In this document: piece after piece, positions 7,354 to 14,266 of the stretch
Layout: each line of letters opens with the position of its first letter
How positions within the stretch are numbered: position 1 is the stretch's first letter
Source of the DNA: Dehalococcoidales bacterium
GTDB lineage: Bacteria > Chloroflexota > Dehalococcoidia > Dehalococcoidales > RBG-16-60-22
Reading direction: 5' to 3'
Length of the DNA: 17,524 nucleotides
Assembly: GCA_030606585.1 (NCBI GenBank)
Contig: JAUWGD010000021.1
Span: 1 to 17,524, forward strand
Program-made: the position numbers and the translations under genes
The notes under the pieces: model-generated
Told to the model about the DNA's origin: nothing
Seen by the model: only the letters and a program-made list of their open reading frames with translations
Databases searched by the model: none

Positions 7354-8257
7354 CGCTCATCTTCTTCGTGGTAAGGTCTACCCAGTTTTTCTTGCCGTCG
7401 GCTTTGACATGGATAGCCGACCAGCTAACCGGCTGATCCAGAAGACCGTTAAGCTCTTCTATCATTTTCTCGTTCTTGGGTTCGTCATTCCACCGTATCT
7501 CATGATAGGTAAAGTACTTGGCAACGAAGTGAATCATATCGGTCATCGGTAGATAGATGAGAAACAGCAGCGATATTACGATATGCACCGAAAGGGGTAA
7601 GGCGAGCGTCACGCCGCCATCGAGTGTCACCAGCCCTTTAATAAACAGGCTCATTGTCGAAGCGAAATCAGTTGAGGCAAACCAGGCATAAGCGCCGGTG
7701 ATAAATAAGGCCACCAGAAAGACTAGATTGAAATATTTGGAGACGGTGTTGAAAGACCTGAGGTTGGTATCGAGGGCGCGTTTCAGGATTAAGCCGACGG
7801 CGCCCAGACCGCCAAGCAGATAGCCCGCCGCCGCCAGGACGGAGGCAATCGCCAGAAAGACATCGACAACGCCTGACGGCACCTCAGTAATGATTAACAG
7901 GGCGCTTACCAGGCTGAAAAGAAGCATTAAAGCAATCAGGTAGATGCCCGCGTGAAAGGCAAAACTTAAAGGCCATAAAGCCCGATTGTGCTTCCAGACG
8001 CCCCTCAGCAGTAATATTTCCGCCGCCATATATAATACGGGAGCCATAAAGGAGCGGCTCTGCCGCTTCCGCCACCACTCATACTCCTCGAGATAGGAAC
8101 CGCCGTAGCGGGCTTTGCCCTTTTCATGGGGTATCGGCGCCAGTTCCCATCTCAGGTGGACGGGCAATCTGCTGATGGCAATCGTGCGGTACACAATCAC
8201 GATTAAGAAAATGGCAATCGCACCAAAGGCGAATATATGCCAGCCGATTCCAGACAT
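7337..8257 (-). CDS. dsrM: DsrM-like membrane cytochrome b (NarI-type quinone-interacting subunit)
   Basis: The 306-residue membrane protein has five predicted transmembrane helices (about residues 8-28, 97-124, 132-157, 174-195 and 219-246) and a roughly 55-residue polar tail. Histidines at 102, 225 and 243 lie in or beside helices and are plausible haem b ligands, as in the nitrate-reductase gamma/DsrM family. The family takes electrons from menaquinol, or returns them to it, and passes them to the CCG subunit DsrK. A loop of about 65 residues between helices 1 and 2 is rich in charged and aromatic residues. The start is supported by GAGGAG seven bases before the ATG. The 3' end overlaps dsrK by 17 bases, and the gene lies 52 bases after the C_GCAxxG gene, in the same operon. 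DsrJ, DsrO and DsrP are not seen, so this appears to be a two-subunit DsrMK. Confidence 0.85.
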   Translation of the reverse strand: MSGIGWHIFAFGAIAIFLIVIVYRTIAISRLPVHLRWELAPIPHEKGKARYGGSYLEEYEWWRKRQSRSFMAPVLYMAAEILLLRGVWKHNRALWPLSFAFHAGIYLIALMLLFSLVSALLIITEVPSGVVDVFLAIASVLAAAGYLLGGLGAVGLILKRALDTNLRSFNTVSKYFNLVFLVALFITGAYAWFASTDFASTMSLFIKGLVTLDGGVTLALPLSVHIVISLLFLIYLPMTDMIHFVAKYFTYHEIRWNDEPKNEKMIEELNGLLDQPVSWSAIHVKADGKKNWVDLTTKKMSDDEKA

Positions 8258-8309
8258 GCAAACTCCTCAGAACAAAAAGGGGAAAGTGACAAGTGAAACA
8301 CCTGTCGTA

Positions 8310-8951
8310 TTACTTCATGCTATCTATAATAATATTAGCGGCAATCCTGACCCCGTACCCCGGCGGCAGACCGCACTTCTCAAAGCCCTTCTCCTCAGTA
8401 AACAGCGCCATGGCCGCATCGCTTTCACCGGGATTCAGCCGGTGTCCCAGTATCACCGTTTCAATAATATCGGCGCAGTACATATTGCCAATCGCGCCTT
8501 CAAAGAGGGCCATATATCTCTGTGAAATCATGATAGGACTTTTTATGGGGTCCATCATCACCGATAAATCCAGCGGGTTATCGCTGCCAAAATAAAGCCC
8601 GAAGGCAATCAGGACCCCGGTTACGCCACCGCACATATCGCCGGTCCCGCCGAGGCCGGGGAAAGGAGACAGGGCTTTAATGATTTCCATATTACCCAGG
8701 CCGAACTCTTCCATCATGGCAAGCGCGGTACCCTGGCCACAATTTTTAGTTATAAAGTTATATTCTTCAGCCCGCAGCTGGACGCGGTCGAGTATTTCGT
8801 CCCGGCTGGCTATAATTTCTTCGGGGGTACGTTTGTCCCTGGGAATCCCCTCGGCAACCATTTTGTTAATTCTGGCATTAATGCCTTCCACATCCCAGAC
8901 TCTTTGATCCAGTTCGTCGACCTTTTTCTTCATTGCTGCGTAGTCTGCCAT
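8310..8951 (-). CDS. C_GCAxxG_C_C family putative redox-active protein
   Basis: The 213-residue protein resembles the C_GCAxxG_C_C family of putative redox proteins, whose biochemical role is not established. The N-terminal third (1-60) is charged and helical. The core then carries NCGQGTA (70-76), GGTGDMCGGVTG (101-112), MYCAD (157-161) and EKCGLPPG (191-198). There are four cysteines in all (71, 107, 159, 193), one per motif, which could bind a metal or cluster or form disulfides. The family's GCA core reads GQG here, so the match is a variant. It is the first gene of the operon with dsrM and dsrK, directly behind the best promoter in the window. AAGGAGG lies ten bases before the ATG. The position suggests a redox or assembly partner of DsrMK, but this is inference from neighbours only. 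Confidence 0.72.
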   Translation of the reverse strand: MADYAAMKKKVDELDQRVWDVEGINARINKMVAEGIPRDKRTPEEIIASRDEILDRVQLRAEEYNFITKNCGQGTALAMMEEFGLGNMEIIKALSPFPGLGGTGDMCGGVTGVLIAFGLYFGSDNPLDLSVMMDPIKSPIMISQRYMALFEGAIGNMYCADIIETVILGHRLNPGESDAAMALFTEEKGFEKCGLPPGYGVRIAANIIIDSMK

Positions 8952-8989
8952 TATGCGGTAGCCTCCTTTTTACCTCTTCTCAGAATTCT

Positions 8990-9017
8990 AGTATAGCATG
9001 ATTCGTACCTATTTCAA
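8990..9017 (-). promoter_or_regulatory. Sigma-70-type promoter for the C_GCAxxG-dsrM-dsrK operon
   Basis: On the minus strand, TTGAAA (9012-9017) and TATACT (8990-8995) are 16 bases apart; each matches consensus at five of six positions. The -10 box lies 38 bases before the ATG at 8951, behind a strong AAGGAGG site. It lies in the 95-base gap after the acyl-CoA-dehydrogenase gene, so the Dsr genes probably form their own transcription unit. Confidence 0.62.
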
Positions 9018-9046
9018 AAATTGGCCCCTTTAGTTTACTGGCAGGA

Positions 9047-10267
9047 TTATGCCCAGTTCTTGAGGTCGTAATAACCCCGGGCAACCTTATAGCGACATAT
9101 CTGCTGTCCGCCGAGCCAGAGCTGGCATATCTTCACATCTCTGAGGCATTTTTCATAAGGGAAGTCTTCGGAAATGGCCATCGAGCCGAGTAATTCAGCG
9201 CCCTTGTTGATTATCTCGACGGCGGTATCGGCGGCAAAGACCCTGGCGGCGGCCCCCTTGGCTATCAACTCCGGCGACCACGCCGCGCCGTATATCGGCC
9301 CGTATATATCCGGATGGTCATATATAAAAGCCAAATTATAGAGGCTGGCCCTCATCATCTCGATGCCGATAGCCATATCGGCGATTATCCCGGCGGCCAT
9401 ACTGTGCTGCCTTACCGGCTTAAATCCTCCCATGCGGTTGCCGGTATATTCCAGTACAATGTCAAAAGCACGCTCGGCAATACCGAGGGCCTGGACCCCT
9501 CCGGACCAACCGGCTACCGTCGTAAGCATATAACACAAATTGGCGTCCATCCCGGGACCGGCAACCCGGTACTCCTTCGGTACCCTGACGTTATCGTAGT
9601 AGACAGACGCATTGATAACCGTCTTAAAGAGCATCTTCTTTTCCGGCTTGCCGAACGTTAGCCCCGGAGCATCCCTGGGAACTATAATCATGGCAATCCC
9701 ATCATCGCCAAGACTGGGGTCGGTGTTGCAGAAAGTGATATAGCTCTCCGCTATCCCGCCATGAGTCGGCCACATCTTGCTGCCGTTGATGACATACTCG
9801 TCACCCTCGAGCCTGGCGGTTGTCTTAATGCCGGCGCCATACAGCAGAGGGTTCTCCGTATCAGCCCCTCCGGCCTCATCAGTCATGGACAGGCAAGCGT
9901 AAGCCAGCTTACCCTGACAAAAAAGAGGCGCGAACCTGTCCAGAATCGCCTTGTTGCCGACGGCAGCGGCCGGTCCCGCGCCTGCCGTATTCGAGCAAGC
10001 TGACAGGGCCATGCCGGCGTCACCCTTAGACAGCTCCTCGGCGATAATGGCCATATTGGTCATGGAGTGGATGCCGCCGCCGCCGTATTCCACCGGGTAT
10101 CCGGATGCCTGAATTCCCATGTCAACGAGCTTTTGGTGGACTTTCTCAACCAGACTGTAGTCTTCCTCCAGTTGCCTGGTAATGGGTATAATTTCTTTTC
10201 TGGTAAAATCCCTTAGAGTCTGCCGCAGCTGGCGCTGTTCCTCGGTCAAGAGATGCTCTAAATGCAT
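9047..10267 (-). CDS. Acyl-CoA dehydrogenase-fold protein lacking the usual catalytic glutamate
   Basis: The 406-residue protein has the full ACAD fold: the N-terminal helical domain starts LTEEQRQLRQTLRDF, the FAD-contact strand reads SMTDEAGGAD (127-136), and the C-terminal helices end in RDVKICQLWLGGQQICR (376-392). ACADs oxidise acyl-CoA thioesters at C2-C3, passing electrons through FAD to ETF. Here the medium-chain catalytic Glu (the E of YEG) is replaced by Leu385 in WLGG. The alternative base position used by isovaleryl-CoA dehydrogenase falls at about Ala252, and no acid lies between residues 242 and 262. A standard dehydrogenase reaction is therefore doubtful; another chemistry on an acyl-CoA, such as the desulfinase-type reactions known in this fold, is possible but unproven. 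The start has AAAGGAGG six bases before the ATG. No ETF genes are in the window. Confidence 0.85.
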   Translation of the reverse strand: MHLEHLLTEEQRQLRQTLRDFTRKEIIPITRQLEEDYSLVEKVHQKLVDMGIQASGYPVEYGGGGIHSMTNMAIIAEELSKGDAGMALSACSNTAGAGPAAAVGNKAILDRFAPLFCQGKLAYACLSMTDEAGGADTENPLLYGAGIKTTARLEGDEYVINGSKMWPTHGGIAESYITFCNTDPSLGDDGIAMIIVPRDAPGLTFGKPEKKMLFKTVINASVYYDNVRVPKEYRVAGPGMDANLCYMLTTVAGWSGGVQALGIAERAFDIVLEYTGNRMGGFKPVRQHSMAAGIIADMAIGIEMMRASLYNLAFIYDHPDIYGPIYGAAWSPELIAKGAAARVFAADTAVEIINKGAELLGSMAISEDFPYEKCLRDVKICQLWLGGQQICRYKVARGYYDLKNWA

Positions 10268-10366
10268 TACTGCCTCCTTTACAAATCCTTCCTAAATTTC
10301 CCGCAGTTATGATATCTTCGGCCAGTAAAGGATACGCGCTCCTGTAATAACTTACACCCTATTTAA

Positions 10367-10675
10367 CTAATATATTTCTTCGCCGGACAGCATTATCACG
10401 TCTTTTGCCATCGGGCCGAATTTCTTTAAGAAGTCCTGGTATTCCTTCGTTGGGGCGGCTTTCTGATTGAATTCGTCAACGCTGGTTACGTGCACAATAC
10501 CACAGTACTTATAAGGAATTTCGCCCGTCTGGGAAGCCGTTATCTTGACCAGCTCGTATTTCTTGACAGAGGGAAGGCTGTCAATCAGGGGGCCTTTGTC
10601 AGTGGTAACGTACTCTTTGAATTCCTCATCGGTTACATTGTCCGCCAGATTATAAAGAATGATTCGCTTTTCCAT
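10367..10675 (-). CDS. Small protein, probable dimeric alpha/beta-barrel (ferredoxin-like) fold
   Basis: I do not recognise a named family with certainty. The 102-residue soluble protein alternates strands and helices in the beta-alpha-beta-beta-alpha-beta order expected of dimeric alpha/beta-barrel proteins (EthD, REDY/HapK and Dabb types). A first strand (RIILYNLA) is followed by a helix with EEFKEYV, a strand KKYELVKI, a strand CGIVHV, a helix DEFNQK and a final strand DVIML. Such proteins often bind small hydrophobic or aromatic ligands or act as small cyclases or oxygenases. The start is ATG at 10675, seven bases after GGAG; a TTG two codons upstream would be only about two bases from that site and is rejected. 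It lies between the flavoprotein and ACAD genes, with 78- and 99-base gaps. Confidence 0.7.
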   Translation of the reverse strand: MEKRIILYNLADNVTDEEFKEYVTTDKGPLIDSLPSVKKYELVKITASQTGEIPYKYCGIVHVTSVDEFNQKAAPTKEYQDFLKKFGPMAKDVIMLSGEEIY

Positions 10676-10753
10676 TTCCAATCTCCTTTTTTATTAATAC
10701 TTGACCAAACGTATCTTACGCTGAAACACCATAATACGTAAAGTATAAAATTG

Positions 10754-12190
10754 CTAACAGGTTAATGCAGCCAGGGCATTCTCCCCGGCGATACGGCCCG
10801 AGTTAACGGCAAAGCCGAACGCGCTGGCACTGAGTTCGCTGCAATAAACCTCGGATTCCCACCCGCTGGTAACGACACCGGCAGCGTAAAGTCCCGGAAC
10901 AGGTTCGTTCTGATTATCCAGGACCTCCATACGCTGGTTTATCCTGATTCCTCCTATCGTATCGAGAAGGACGGCCATACCCTTAATTGCGTGATAAGGG
11001 GGACTTTCCAGCGGCAGCAGGTACTCAGGCTCCTTGGTAAAAGCTCCATCGTATCCCTGTTTACAGTAATCATTGTATTCGGCGATGGTATCCTTAAGCA
11101 CTCCGGGGTCGGCGCCTATCCACCCGGCTATCTCTTCCCAGGAACCGGCTATTTTCACCTTATCTTTCTCCGCTTCCGCCTGCAGCACTTTTTGCAGCCC
11201 GGGTACGCCACTTCCACGGCGACCGAGCATGAACCCGTTTTTCTCACAGAAGTCCCTTATCCGCGTATCCAACAGGGTATAGCAGACCTGCTCCGGCTGC
11301 CGGAGTATCGCGTTAACACTTTCAAAGACATGGTAGCCGGTGGACTCATCGGTGAATCGTTCTCCCTTTTTATTTACCCAGATTGTGGCCGGTTCTCTCT
11401 CCAGAGCCATCAGGGGCCAGGTATAAAGGTCGTACCGGGGGCCTTCTTTTACTACCGTGGCGAAATCCTCTATGGCGGCTCCCGCTTCTGCCGCCAGCCG
11501 GATACCGTCTCCTGTGAGGGGCAGACCGCTCAGAGTCATGCCTTCGTAGGAAGGAGGAAAGTATTTCCGTAAAAGCTCATGATTTCCACAAAAGCCGCCG
11601 GTGGCGATGATAACCGCCCCGGTTTTAATTTCCATTTCCTCCCCATCCCCGGTCGCCAGAACACCCGCAATATTCCCCTCCTCCCCACGCAGTATCTTTT
11701 TCACACCGGTGTTGAGTAACAGTTTGACTCCCATGTCCCGGCATTGCCCGGCCAGGACCTGTATCAGGCGGGCGCCATGCCCTTTAGGGTTGTGCTGGAC
11801 CGGCGCCGTCTGCTCGGGATAGAGTTGGACAAGGTCGAATTCCAGTCCTTTATCTTCCAGCCAGCGAATGGTATCTCCCGATTTGTTGATAAAAGCGCGG
11901 AGAATCTTCGGGTCTACCTGTGTCCAGTGGGCCCATTCCATAGCCCTTTTAAAGAGATAATCTCCATCGGCGTTGATTCCCCGGCGCTCCTGGACGGGGC
12001 TTCCACAGGCAAAAAGGCCCCCGGCCAATGCCGAAGTTCCGCCCGGTCTGTCCCGCTTCTCAAGCACTACGATGTCCTTGCACCCCTTTTCGGCAGCCGT
12101 CAGAGCCGCCGACAGACCGGCACCGCCACCACCGATAATTACCAGCCCCGCCGTGAGAGTCTCGGTTCTGTTTTTATCCGTTGAAAACAT
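10754..12190 (-). CDS. FAD-dependent oxidoreductase, fumarate reductase / KstD-like flavoprotein
   Basis: The 478-residue flavoprotein is of the FAD-binding-2 family (fumarate reductase, urocanate reductase, 3-ketosteroid dehydrogenase). The N-terminal dinucleotide fold is VIIGGGGAG (17-25), with VVLEKRDRPGG closing the second strand, and the C-terminal FAD segment is PGLYAAG. In soluble fumarate reductases the substrate site has HTMGG and an Arg in HGxNRLGG. Here these read DTIGG (410-414) and a WESEVYCSELSAS stretch, so fumarate reduction is unlikely and an alkene or enone oxidoreductase acting on another substrate is more plausible. No signal peptide, haem motif or FMN-attachment domain is seen, so it should be cytoplasmic. 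ATG at 12190 is preferred over an in-frame TTG at 12193; AGGG lies ten bases upstream and overlaps the previous stop. It follows the M24-fold gene by 12 bases. Confidence 0.85.
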   Translation of the reverse strand: MFSTDKNRTETLTAGLVIIGGGGAGLSAALTAAEKGCKDIVVLEKRDRPGGTSALAGGLFACGSPVQERRGINADGDYLFKRAMEWAHWTQVDPKILRAFINKSGDTIRWLEDKGLEFDLVQLYPEQTAPVQHNPKGHGARLIQVLAGQCRDMGVKLLLNTGVKKILRGEEGNIAGVLATGDGEEMEIKTGAVIIATGGFCGNHELLRKYFPPSYEGMTLSGLPLTGDGIRLAAEAGAAIEDFATVVKEGPRYDLYTWPLMALEREPATIWVNKKGERFTDESTGYHVFESVNAILRQPEQVCYTLLDTRIRDFCEKNGFMLGRRGSGVPGLQKVLQAEAEKDKVKIAGSWEEIAGWIGADPGVLKDTIAEYNDYCKQGYDGAFTKEPEYLLPLESPPYHAIKGMAVLLDTIGGIRINQRMEVLDNQNEPVPGLYAAGVVTSGWESEVYCSELSASAFGFAVNSGRIAGENALAALTC

Positions 12191-12202
12191 CAAACGATAA
12201 CC

Positions 12203-13312
12203 CTAAATAAGTTCCGCCAGTTCGACTTTGCTGAATCTTTCCGCCCCCGTATCCGTAATCAGGTAGGTATAGCCCATGCCGCAGGCATCGCCGCCGATTT
12301 CGGTCATAATACTGGGGTGAACGGCCAGGGTCATACCCGATTCGAGTGTTATGGTGCTGGATTCGGTAATCGACCAGAAATCGAGGGCATCCAGACCTAT
12401 AGAATGGCCGGGACGCAGGGGCGAAATGTAGCCGCTTGCTTGAACCGTATTTACCAGCATATTGTACAAATCGGCGACTTTTGTTCCCGGTTTTAATATC
12501 TCCAGCACGGCGGCGTTTGCCCGTTCCCAGACGGATACCATTTTCTTTATTTCAGGAGGGTATTTACCTACCGGCAGGGTTACCGGCAGCTGGGCGTAAT
12601 AACCATCGTAAGCCGGCGTAATCTCCATAAACAATGTGTTGTTTTCTTTCAACCTTTCCCCGGTGGGGGAGAAAGTCATGTTAAGTCGCGAGCCTGAGGC
12701 GTCGATTAAATCGAACGAATATTCACAACCTTTTTCGTAGATAGCCTTCTTAACATGGCCGTAAATTTCATAATCGCTGAGTCCCGGGCGGACCAGGTTC
12801 CTGAGCATGGCGTAAACATCATCCGCAACGGCGGCGGCTACCCGCATTTTCTCTATTTCTTCGGCGCTCTTAATCGAACGCAAGTCCTCGAATATCTTAA
12901 CGGAATCTACGAGCTTAACCGGGAATTTTTCTTTGACGGCCAGATACATCGGCGCCGGGATACAGTTCATACCGATAATACCGATACTGTTACCCTGGAA
13001 AAAACGGGACATATCCCTGACGGCTTGCTCTGCGGGACTATCCGTCCCCCGCAAATCTAGCAACTCGAATGCCTCTACCGTTTTGCGGATTTTAGGTGAA
13101 GCCGACTGTCCTGGACTCGTCAGAAAAACGGGCTGTCCTTCCGAGGGGAAAACGCAGCATCCTCCCCTCCCCGAACCCGTAACGTACCGGATATTCCCGC
13201 GGTTGAAATCGTCGGCGAGGCCGATAATCAACAGGCAGTCCAGGCTGTCCCGCTCCATCCGCCGTCTAATTCCGGCATAACGCCGCTCGTATTCCTGTCG
13301 CGAAATACTCAT
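12203..13312 (-). CDS. M24 (Xaa-Pro peptidase/creatinase) fold protein with lost metal ligands
   Basis: The 369-residue protein has the two-domain architecture of M24B aminopeptidases and creatinase: an N-terminal creatinase-like domain (IRYVTGSGRG, 41-50; DLRSIKSAEEI, 143-153) and a pita-bread C-terminal domain. Four of the five metal ligands of aminopeptidase P are replaced by my alignment: the Asp pair becomes Glu230 and Gln241, and the two Glu become His332 (AVHPS) and Gly347 (GMGYTYLIT). Only the His in PGHSIGLD (His303) remains. The later VHD histidine also reads Leu310. It is therefore unlikely to be a metallopeptidase. A metal-free hydrolase or lyase, as creatinase is in this fold, is one option, though creatinase's own histidine is not recognisable here. 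It lies 12 bases after the SDR gene and 12 before the flavoprotein, in a compact operon. Confidence 0.8.
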   Translation of the reverse strand: MSISRQEYERRYAGIRRRMERDSLDCLLIIGLADDFNRGNIRYVTGSGRGGCCVFPSEGQPVFLTSPGQSASPKIRKTVEAFELLDLRGTDSPAEQAVRDMSRFFQGNSIGIIGMNCIPAPMYLAVKEKFPVKLVDSVKIFEDLRSIKSAEEIEKMRVAAAVADDVYAMLRNLVRPGLSDYEIYGHVKKAIYEKGCEYSFDLIDASGSRLNMTFSPTGERLKENNTLFMEITPAYDGYYAQLPVTLPVGKYPPEIKKMVSVWERANAAVLEILKPGTKVADLYNMLVNTVQASGYISPLRPGHSIGLDALDFWSITESSTITLESGMTLAVHPSIMTEIGGDACGMGYTYLITDTGAERFSKVELAELI

Positions 13313-13324
13313 CTCAGTGTTACT

Positions 13325-14083
13325 CTAAGCGTGTCCACCGTCGACAAGATAGGTCTGTCCCACAATCTGGTTGGCCAGGTCCGATGCCAGATAGGCGACC
13401 ATGTTGCCGACATCCTCGGGCGTGGTGGACTTCTTCGTCGGCACCGTGGCTACGGCGCGGTCTATTTCGCCCGGAGGGAAGTTGCCGGTAACCATGAAGT
13501 TGGTATCCCCGACTCCCGGGGCTACGGCGTTCACGTATACACCGAAAGGTATTACTTCCTTGGACAATCCTTTCGTGAAGGCGATAATCGCCGCTTTGGT
13601 AGCGCCGTAATGAACGCACCGGGGCATGCCACTGATGCCGGCGCCGGACGTAATGTTAATTATCTTGCCGCTTTTCCGCTCCAGCATCTGCGGCAGGACG
13701 GCCTTGGAACAGTGGAAAACCCCGTAGATATTGAGATTTATAACCTTCTCCCAGTTCTCTTCCGGCGTCTCGACAAAAGGCGTCGGCGTGGTGGTACGGC
13801 CGGCGTTGTTCACCAGGATATCTATCCTGCCGAATTTATCCAGGGCTTTCTTCACCATGTCCTTTACCTCGGCGATTTTGGTTACGTCGGCTTGAATCGC
13901 CAGGGCTTTACGACCGAGAGCCTCGACTTCGGCGGCCGTCTTCTGCGCGCCTTCGAGGTCAATGTCATTCGCCACGATATCGCATCCGCATTTCGCCAGG
14001 GTCAGGGCTATGCCCCTGCCAAATCCCACCGGACTGCCGGCCCCGGTGACCAGCGCTACTTTGTTTTCCAGGCCCAGTTCCAT
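13325..14083 (-). CDS. Short-chain dehydrogenase/reductase (SDR)
   Basis: The 252-residue protein is a classical SDR that oxidises or reduces an alcohol/ketone pair with NAD(P). The cofactor loop TGAGSPVGFGRG (13-24) is two residues longer than the usual TGxxxGxG. NNAG (92-95), Ser146 (NITSGAG) and YGATK (Tyr159, Lys163) complete the catalytic set. Asp40 and Asp42 at the end of the second strand favour NAD(H) over NADP(H). The C-terminal VGQTYLVDGG matches the family's end. FabG, 3-hydroxyacyl-CoA and sugar/cyclitol dehydrogenases are all in this range, and the substrate cannot be read from sequence. The start has GGAGAG about nine bases upstream. It is the first gene after ccmD (31-base gap) and leads the catabolic-looking block, so it may be read through from the ccm operon. 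Confidence 0.9.
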   Translation of the reverse strand: MELGLENKVALVTGAGSPVGFGRGIALTLAKCGCDIVANDIDLEGAQKTAAEVEALGRKALAIQADVTKIAEVKDMVKKALDKFGRIDILVNNAGRTTTPTPFVETPEENWEKVINLNIYGVFHCSKAVLPQMLERKSGKIINITSGAGISGMPRCVHYGATKAAIIAFTKGLSKEVIPFGVYVNAVAPGVGDTNFMVTGNFPPGEIDRAVATVPTKKSTTPEDVGNMVAYLASDLANQIVGQTYLVDGGHA

Positions 14084-14114
14084 CTTGTCATCTCTCCTTT
14101 GCTCGATTGTATTT

Positions 14115-14252
14115 TTACTTTTCTATTGATTCTTTCAGCGCATCGATTTGCCGTTGCAACCTTCGCTGCTTCCGCTGCAGGAATAATATGTAGCCGAAGA
14201 CAAAGGCCCAGATAACGCTATAGGCCGCTAAAAGATACCCCAAATTCTCCAT
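14115..14252 (-). CDS. ccmD: CcmD-like small haem-exporter subunit (45 residues)
   Basis: This short reading frame encodes a 45-residue single-pass membrane protein: a short N-terminus with MENLGYLLAAY, a hydrophobic helix (about residues 6-25) and a strongly basic, helical cytoplasmic tail rich in Arg, Gln and Lys. Size, topology and position directly after ccmC match CcmD, which helps release haem-loaded CcmE from the CcmABC complex. AGGAGGG (14262-14268) lies about nine bases before the ATG and overlaps the ccmC stop, giving tight coupling. CcmD sequences are poorly conserved, so the call rests on topology and context as much as on residues. The stop is at 14115-14117 and the SDR gene starts 31 bases further on. 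Confidence 0.82.
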   Translation of the reverse strand: MENLGYLLAAYSVIWAFVFGYILFLQRKQRRLQRQIDALKESIEK

Positions 14253-14266
14253 AATCGGTTACCCTC

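Noticed and set aside
10676..10681. TTG start for the small alpha/beta-barrel protein
   Set aside because: It lies only about two bases from the GGAG site; the ATG at 10675 has proper spacing.
12191..12193. TTG start for the flavoprotein
   Set aside because: An ATG follows immediately with good spacing from AGGG, so the ATG is preferred.
12203..13312. DddP-type DMSP lyase (M24 family)
   Set aside because: DddP needs the conserved metal ligands, and four of five are missing here, so sulfur context alone does not justify the name.
13331..14215. 294-codon plus-strand open frame opposite the SDR and ccmD
   Set aside because: The minus-strand SDR has a complete catalytic set, and the plus-strand translation looks like composition-driven antisense.
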